A stretch of DNA of 60,843 nt, from positions 1-60,843 of the forward strand of contig NZ_JABMCQ010000007.1 in NCBI RefSeq assembly GCF_013179575.1, given 5' to 3'. The notes beneath the pieces were generated by a model. The model did no database searches and was not told where the DNA came from. It worked only from the letters and a program-made list of their open reading frames with translations. The position numbers and the translations under genes were made by a program. Shown here piece after piece: positions 55,696 to 60,843 of this stretch (position 1 is the stretch's first letter; each line of letters opens with the position of its first letter). The stretch is from Sphingobacterium shayense. Its GTDB lineage: Bacteria; Bacteroidota; Bacteroidia; Sphingobacteriales; Sphingobacteriaceae.

Positions 55696-57615
55696 TTATT
55701 TAGTTTTTATCTTTTCGGCCCCTTCAATAATGGCATCTACTACCGTAGGGTCTTGCAAGGTGGAGGTGTCACCGAGATTTTGTATTTCTCCCTCTGCAAT
55801 CTTACGTAGGATACGCCGCATTATTTTACCAGACCTGGTTTTTGGTAAGTCGGAAACAAATTGAATGATATCAGGTTTTGCGATGGCACCGATCAGGCGA
55901 GTGATTGTCTGTAAAATATCTTTGCGCGTACTGTCCTCATCGATATGATGATTTGCAATCACATAGGCATAAATCCCTTGTCCTTTAACTGGGTGTGGAT
56001 AGCCTACAATTGCTGATTCAACTACATCAGAGTGCATGTTAATAGCATTTTCAACTTCTGCTGTACCAATACGATGCCCAGACACATTTAAAACGTCGTC
56101 CACACGCCCTGTAATCTTGTAATATCCTTCTGGGTTTCGGTAAGCACCGTCGCCTGTAAAATATTTGTTTTCGTAAGTGGCGAAATAGGTTTGTTTACAG
56201 CGTTCGTGGTCTCCCCATGTTGTGCGTAACATTCCTGGCCACGGAAACTTGATGCAGAGATTGCCCGAAACATCATTACCCTGGATCTCATTTCCATTCT
56301 CATCCATCAAGCATGGTTGAACTCCAGGTAACGGTAACATTGCATATCCAGGAATGGTCGGTGAAATTCCCGCTATTGGAGCGATCAGAACTCCGCCGTT
56401 CTCGGTTTGCCACCAGGTATCAGCAATAGGCGCTTTGCCTTTACCAATTTTTTCATCATACCAGTGCCACGCTTCCTCATTAATCGGCTCTCCAACTGAT
56501 CCTAATTTAGTGATGCTACTCAAGTCTTTGCCGTCAAGAAATTCATCTCCAAAAGCCATTAAAGACCGTATTGCCGTAGGCGCAGTATAAAGCGTGTTGA
56601 CCTTATATTTGTCAACGATATCCCAAAGACGTCCGGCGTCGGGGTAGGTCGGTGTGCCTTCAAACATGAGCGAAGTAGCACCTTGTGAGAGTGGTCCGTA
56701 GACAATGTAACTATGCCCTGTAATCCATCCGATATCTGCGGTGCAAAAATAAACTTCGCCAGGCTGATATTGGAAAACATTGGAAAAGGTATAACCAGTG
56801 TATACCATATATCCGCCGGTAGTATGAACCACTCCTTTCGGTTTTCCTGTCGAGCCCGATGTGTATAAAATAAACAAAGGGTCTTCTGCATCCATTTCTT
56901 CGGCGGGACATGCTGGATTACCTTGTGTTTCAACTTTTTTGATTTCATCTTCCCACCATACGTCACGACCCTTAATCATTGAAATAGGTGTGCGGGTTCT
57001 GGTTAACACGATGACCCGTTCAACAGATTTGCATTGCATAAGCGCATCGTCAACGATCGATTTCAACTCCAGCACTTTTCCTGCTCGGTATCCTCCGTCT
57101 GACGTGACAACGAGTTTACATTCTGCATCTATAATCCGGTCTGCGATCGATTGTGCCGAAAAGCCTCCAAATACGACAGAGTGAATTGCTCCAATACGTG
57201 CGCACGCTAGAACGGCAATGACTAATTCGGGAACCATCGGCAAGTATATGCATACGCGATCTCCCTTTACTACACCGTTGTTTTTTAAAACATTCGCAAA
57301 CGTTTCTACTTTGTTAAGTAATTGTTTGTATGTAAGTATACGGTGGGCTTCATTAGGATCGTTTGGTTCCCAAATAATAGCAGGCTTATCTCCCAAGTTA
57401 TACACATGACGATCAAGGCAATTTTCAGTGATGTTTAATTTACCACCTTCAAACCATTTTATATTCGGTTCGGTGAAGTTCCAATTTAATACATTCGTCC
57501 ATTTTCTTTTCCAAAAGAAATTTTCAGCAATTTCTCCCCAGAAAGCTGATGGGTTTTCGACACTATATTTGTACGCGTCTTGATACTCTTCGAAACTTTT
57601 AATTTGTAGGTTCAT
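55696..57615 (-). CDS. acs: Acetyl-CoA synthetase
   Basis: Acs activates acetate to acetyl-CoA through acetyl-AMP. The 639-aa protein has the adenylate-forming core. The P-loop is LYTSGSTGKPKGVVHTTGGY (residues around 265), YTAPTAIRS and TWWQTENGG line the acetyl-AMP site, YFTGDGAYR is the hinge region and RVDDVLNVSGHRIGTAEVE follows. The C-terminal lysine of KTRSGKIMRRILRKIA is the residue usually controlled by acetylation. It is a single gene with no acetylase adjacent. Confidence 0.96.
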   Translation of the reverse strand: MNLQIKSFEEYQDAYKYSVENPSAFWGEIAENFFWKRKWTNVLNWNFTEPNIKWFEGGKLNITENCLDRHVYNLGDKPAIIWEPNDPNEAHRILTYKQLLNKVETFANVLKNNGVVKGDRVCIYLPMVPELVIAVLACARIGAIHSVVFGGFSAQSIADRIIDAECKLVVTSDGGYRAGKVLELKSIVDDALMQCKSVERVIVLTRTRTPISMIKGRDVWWEDEIKKVETQGNPACPAEEMDAEDPLFILYTSGSTGKPKGVVHTTGGYMVYTGYTFSNVFQYQPGEVYFCTADIGWITGHSYIVYGPLSQGATSLMFEGTPTYPDAGRLWDIVDKYKVNTLYTAPTAIRSLMAFGDEFLDGKDLSSITKLGSVGEPINEEAWHWYDEKIGKGKAPIADTWWQTENGGVLIAPIAGISPTIPGYAMLPLPGVQPCLMDENGNEIQGNDVSGNLCIKFPWPGMLRTTWGDHERCKQTYFATYENKYFTGDGAYRNPEGYYKITGRVDDVLNVSGHRIGTAEVENAINMHSDVVESAIVGYPHPVKGQGIYAYVIANHHIDEDSTRKDILQTITRLIGAIAKPDIIQFVSDLPKTRSGKIMRRILRKIAEGEIQNLGDTSTLQDPTVVDAIIEGAEKIKTK

Positions 57616-57793
57616 TTGTGGGTAACACTATTTAATATTTGTAGTTATTCAATACGGACATCATTTTATTATATTGTGTCTGTATAGGATATTGATTAGC
57701 TAATTTAGCTTTTTTTGCCATTATTATCAATTTTAACTTGCAATTTGAACAACAATCATATCCCTTTTGAATAAGTATCGTTAACTTTATTTT

Positions 57794-58666
57794 GTGAAAA
57801 TAATCAAGCAGAGTTACTATTTTCTAGTCCATACGAACCTGTTAATTGCTATTGCAGCGATGGCTCAATGTGCGCTCACATATTTTTTTTTCGAGACAGC
57901 TTTCGACTGGCCAATTATAGTGATTGAGGGAGCTGCAACGTTATTATTATACAATTTTAGCTTATGGCTTTCCAAACCTAAGGACCCGCTCAAGTCCTCT
58001 TACATGCGAACTCGGTGGGTGTTCGAGAATGAATGGGTACTTTGGGGAAATAGTATCCTCGCATTTATTGCACTTTTGTTGGCTATTCGAGAGATCCATC
58101 TTTTTAGTTTATTCTTTTTAGCAGGAGTGGGGCTCCTTAGTGTTGCCTATTCTTTCCCACTATTCCCTTATAATGGCAAATGGGTCGGGCTTCGCCAGCT
58201 GCCTGGAGTTAAGATTTTTCATATTGCACTTGTTTGGGTCTTAAGTTCGGTGTGTTTGCCCGCCTATGAATTGTATTTAGATGGCTGGCAGCCCGATCAA
58301 CTGAAATTGGTCAGTCTTTTTGGTTTGAAGTTTATATTTTTAATTATATGCACCCTGCCATTTGATATACGCGATATTAAGCAAGATTCGTACTATCATC
58401 TTAAAACAATACCAAACATGATTGGTGCGGTCAAAGCGATTCGTCTGTGCTATACATTGCTTTTTGTACATAGTTCGGCTATCCTATTAACACCCTTTTC
58501 CTTGAGGTTGAAAATAGGCATATTAATAACCAATATTGGTGTAGCACTGTTACTTAAGACTGTTGTATTCCGCAATTCGGAACGTTATCACTATGCGTAT
58601 TTACTCGACTTTGCTTTGGTTGTACAATTTTTTACAGTGGCAATTGCTATTTCCCTTTTTTCGTAA
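57794..58666 (+). CDS. UbiA-like polytopic membrane protein
   Basis: The 290-aa protein has about eight or nine membrane helices. It resembles UbiA-type prenyltransferases through the second acidic motif DIRDIKQDSYYHLKTIP (about residue 190). The first acidic motif (N/D-DxxxD) is not evident at the expected place, which reads YNFSLWLSKPKD. Bacteroidota have a divergent UbiA-like group of this kind. The start is GTG at 57794. The 3' end overlaps the convergent dehydrogenase by 20 nt. Function is not assigned. Confidence 0.7.
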   Translation: MKIIKQSYYFLVHTNLLIAIAAMAQCALTYFFFETAFDWPIIVIEGAATLLLYNFSLWLSKPKDPLKSSYMRTRWVFENEWVLWGNSILAFIALLLAIREIHLFSLFFLAGVGLLSVAYSFPLFPYNGKWVGLRQLPGVKIFHIALVWVLSSVCLPAYELYLDGWQPDQLKLVSLFGLKFIFLIICTLPFDIRDIKQDSYYHLKTIPNMIGAVKAIRLCYTLLFVHSSAILLTPFSLRLKIGILITNIGVALLLKTVVFRNSERYHYAYLLDFALVVQFFTVAIAISLFS

Positions 58667-59585
58667 AGGCAATGATTTTTTCCGCCAGGATGTCCGATAA
58701 TTTAAAATAACTTTCGAAGGTCCAACCGGCGACGTGGGGGCTCAGTATCACGTTGTCTCGTGCGGTTAGACTGCGGTACCAACTTTGTTGGGCGAGCGAA
58801 GGGAATTTTTCTACCGGGAGTACATCGAAAGCGGCCCCAACAATCTTTCCTGTATCTAGTGCTTTTAATACTGCCTGAATATCGACAATACCTCCCCGAG
58901 CCCCCATCAAGAAGAAAATAGGCTTTCGGAAATGGAACAAATACTCGTTATCTACAAGTCCTTTTGTTTCCTTGGTTAATGGAATGTGGAAGCTTAGAAC
59001 GTCGGCTTGCCGTACTACTTCTTCCATTGACACTTCTTGCGCATATTCATCAGTAAATCCTGTTTTGTATTTGTCATAAGCAATAACTTTAACGTCAAAT
59101 CCGGATAGTTTCTTCGCCATTGCCTGACCATTGTGCCCGTAGCCAATAAGAGCCACCGTTCTACCTTTTAATTCGTATCCCCGATTTCCTTCTCTGTCCC
59201 ATGTTCCGGTTGCTATCTGCATATTAGCACGATTATGGTTGTTCATGAGGTTAAGCAGCATACCAATCATGTGTTCACCAACCGCATCACAGTTACCTTC
59301 ATTTGCAGCTAACAAAGTTATCCCTCTTGTGCGCGCATAATCTTCATCTATGTTGTCCATTCCTGCGCCTGCACGAGCGATGAATTCTAAATTGCTGCTC
59401 AGATCAATAAAATCGCTATCCACTTGGAATTTTGATCGAATAATAAGGCCTGTGTATTGGCTTAGGATTTGACTTGCATCTTTTTTTGAGAATTCGGGGC
59501 GGTAGTCAAACTTGATGTCGTTATTCGTGAGCTTTTCTAACAAAATTTCATGTACATCATCGACTATGAGTATGTTTGTGTTCAT
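58647..59585 (-). CDS. D-2-hydroxyacid dehydrogenase (phosphoglycerate dehydrogenase-like)
   Basis: This NAD-dependent enzyme interconverts 2-hydroxy and 2-oxo acids. The 312-aa protein has the Rossmann motif VALIGYGHNGQAMAKKL. Catalytic residues are an Arg in MGARGGIVD, a Glu in AAFDVLPVEKFPS and a His in LSPHVAGWT. There is no ACT regulatory domain. It lies 6 nt after an FAD monooxygenase gene on the same strand and overlaps the UbiA-like gene tail to tail. Phosphoglycerate, hydroxypyruvate or another 2-oxoacid are all possible substrates. Confidence 0.88.
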   Translation of the reverse strand: MNTNILIVDDVHEILLEKLTNNDIKFDYRPEFSKKDASQILSQYTGLIIRSKFQVDSDFIDLSSNLEFIARAGAGMDNIDEDYARTRGITLLAANEGNCDAVGEHMIGMLLNLMNNHNRANMQIATGTWDREGNRGYELKGRTVALIGYGHNGQAMAKKLSGFDVKVIAYDKYKTGFTDEYAQEVSMEEVVRQADVLSFHIPLTKETKGLVDNEYLFHFRKPIFFLMGARGGIVDIQAVLKALDTGKIVGAAFDVLPVEKFPSLAQQSWYRSLTARDNVILSPHVAGWTFESYFKLSDILAEKIIAFTKKGK

Positions 59586-59591
59586 TGGTCG

Positions 59592-60752
59592 TTATATTTT
59601 AATAGACGTAAAATCTTCGTTTAATAATCTTCTTAATTGCAATTGCTTTAGATACTCGGGCATAATACGCATGAGCGTATTCCGAACTCGAATGAGTGGC
59701 TTATTTTCCCATTGTGCAAACCACCCGATCTGTCGGGATGTATTGGTGATATAGCGAGTCCTTGCTAGGCGGCGTTCAGAAACCTTTAAAAAAGCATTGG
59801 AAATGTTATTAGCGGTTTGAATTTCATGATATAACACGGCTGCATCTTCAATTGCTTGACATGCGCCTTGTCCCATATTAGGAGTCGTGGCGTGTCCCGC
59901 ATCGCCGATTAGCAGTATGTTGTCAAAAGCGAGGCGTTTTAGGGGTTTTATATCTAGGATGTCGCTACAAATAAGTTGATCAGTCGTTGTGTTGCTTAAT
60001 ATTTCGCTGATAGGTTTGTGATAACCAGCAAAGCGTTCACGTAGATTGTCAATATCAAATTTAGAAAAAACAGGATCATTTTGTTTCCCATTGATACATG
60101 CATACCAATATATTTTGTCGTCGACCAAAGGTGTCATCCCGAAACGACCCTTACTACCCCAGGTTTCACACGAATCTGTTAAATGAACATTCTGTTTATC
60201 GATCACCGCGCGCCAGCAAGTATAACCGGCATAACGTGGTTTGGATTTAGGGAGTAACTGCTCCCGTAACTTGGAGTGAACACCGTCAGCGACAATTAAA
60301 GCTTGGGTATGGATGCTGGTGCCATCAGAAAAATACACGAATATGCCGTCAACTTCTTTAGTAAAACGGACCGCGTGTTTACCTAAATTAATTTGATCTT
60401 GGGAAAGTTGTTGCGAAAGAAAATTGTGGAGCTGTCCACGGTGCAATGCAAAGTTTCTTTGTTGATAGAAGGAACCAATCTGCTCTGTTTTTGGTGCGAC
60501 GAGCTTCTTCCCTTTTTCATCTAATATATTATATGATGGGAGGAAATGTCCAATTTTTTCGACGCCTTCACGAAGACCTAAAATATCAAGTGCGTGCATC
60601 GCGTTTGCGGCCAATCCGAAGCCGGCACCGATGCCCCGTAATTTTTGGGACTGTTCATAAATATTGGCGGTAATACCAATTTTTTGAAGTGCGATAGCTG
60701 TGGTTAGTCCTGCGACGCCACCGCCGATGATCGCTATTTTGGTCATCTCCAT
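59592..60752 (-). CDS. FAD-dependent monooxygenase (UbiH/PHBH-like group A)
   Basis: The 386-aa protein has the FAD dinucleotide motif IAIIGGGVAGLTTAIAL at the N-terminus and a mid-sequence ALIVADGVHSKLR (DG motif). The second FAD motif is LLIGDAGHATTPNMGQGACQ. These mark class A flavoprotein hydroxylases such as zeaxanthin epoxidase-like and TetX-like enzymes. The start is 60752 or two codons later at 60746. The substrate is unknown; the dehydrogenase gene 6 nt downstream may share a transcript. Confidence 0.88.
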   Translation of the reverse strand: MEMTKIAIIGGGVAGLTTAIALQKIGITANIYEQSQKLRGIGAGFGLAANAMHALDILGLREGVEKIGHFLPSYNILDEKGKKLVAPKTEQIGSFYQQRNFALHRGQLHNFLSQQLSQDQINLGKHAVRFTKEVDGIFVYFSDGTSIHTQALIVADGVHSKLREQLLPKSKPRYAGYTCWRAVIDKQNVHLTDSCETWGSKGRFGMTPLVDDKIYWYACINGKQNDPVFSKFDIDNLRERFAGYHKPISEILSNTTTDQLICSDILDIKPLKRLAFDNILLIGDAGHATTPNMGQGACQAIEDAAVLYHEIQTANNISNAFLKVSERRLARTRYITNTSRQIGWFAQWENKPLIRVRNTLMRIMPEYLKQLQLRRLLNEDFTSIKI

Positions 60753-60764
60753 ACTCGGATGTTA

Positions 60765-60843
60765 CTATAGTGTGCCGTCTATTTCGCGCGTCAGTTCCAT
60801 GAAATTTTCTACCGATAACCTCTCTGCGCGCAACTCATATAAG
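60765..60843 (-). CDS. C-terminal end of a protein, probably 16S rRNA dimethyltransferase RsmA (partial)
   Basis: The last 25 codons of a minus-strand gene run off the window: LYELRAERLSVENFMELTRE then IDGTL and TAG at 60765-60767. The R-x-E-x-LS-x-E-x-F-x-x-LT pattern resembles the C-terminus of KsgA/RsmA proteins. The fragment is short, so the identity is tentative. The FAD monooxygenase start lies 12 nt downstream, so the two may be co-transcribed. Confidence 0.5.
   Translation of the reverse strand, partial: LYELRAERLSVENFMELTREIDGTL

Overview
The window reads as a piece of a Bacteroidota chromosome, most likely of the family Sphingobacteriaceae. The support is moderate A+T content, promoters of the type TTTG - about 19 nt - TAnnTTTG, lipoproteins and secreted glycosidases typical of the phylum, a carbamoyl-phosphate synthase large chain without the usual C-terminal regulatory domain, and a complete Mrp antiporter operon. 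The family-level assignment is inference. Most of the window is core chromosome; one segment (about 37.8-42.7 kb) looks like an accessory islet.

Layout. 1-970: 3' end of a 23S rRNA gene, 5S rRNA and terminator. 1.1-6.6 kb: three-gene RND efflux operon (adaptor, pump, outer-membrane channel). 6.9-9.4 kb: a Tat-exported GH109-type oxidoreductase/glycosidase and a lipoprotein formylglycine-generating enzyme with both catalytic cysteines. 9.5-12.3 kb: carB. 12.6-14.8 kb: secreted GH20 hexosaminidase. 15-19.6 kb: lipA, an amidohydrolase lipoprotein, a bacilliredoxin, ahcY. 19.7-24.4 kb: NadR-like kinase, YkuK-type RNase H-fold protein, upp, uvrB, a small lipoprotein. 24.6-27.3 kb: proB-proA plus an unknown small gene. 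27.3-29.3 kb: acyl-CoA dehydrogenase and 1-Cys peroxiredoxin, divergent around a perfect 14-bp inverted repeat. 29.3-31.0 kb: an ECF sigma factor with a membrane protein joining an anti-sigma-like cytoplasmic part to a periplasmic trypsin-like protease. 31.4-37.3 kb: ispF, a class A penicillin-binding protein, uvrC, era. 37.4-37.8 kb: three tandem initiator tRNA genes.

37.8-42.7 kb is the accessory islet: a GH92 glycosidase and a divergent six-hairpin glycosidase lipoprotein, visibly richer in G+C than their surroundings and flanked on both sides by decayed reading frames. The GH92 protein has Gln where the family's catalytic-acid Glu is expected (GNQP for GNEP), a change I recall from a GH92 enzyme that cleaves mannose-1-phospho-6-mannose diesters. 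42.8-46.5 kb: der, cysS and a tandem NTF2-fold secreted protein. 46.8-49.6 kb: a SurA-like isomerase and a secreted lactonase-type beta-propeller. 49.6-55.4 kb: mrpA to mrpG. 55.7-60.8 kb: acs, a UbiA-like membrane protein, a D-2-hydroxyacid dehydrogenase, an FAD monooxygenase and the 3' end of a probable rsmA.

No CRISPR array, intact transposase, prophage or defence system is visible. The most promising leads are the sigma/anti-sigma-protease pair, the GH92 active-site substitution and its islet, the lipid-anchored FGE, the inverted repeat between acyl-CoA dehydrogenase and peroxiredoxin, and an IS150-like end left inside the ahcY terminator loop. All calls rest on reading the sequence and on memory of the families; no database search was run.
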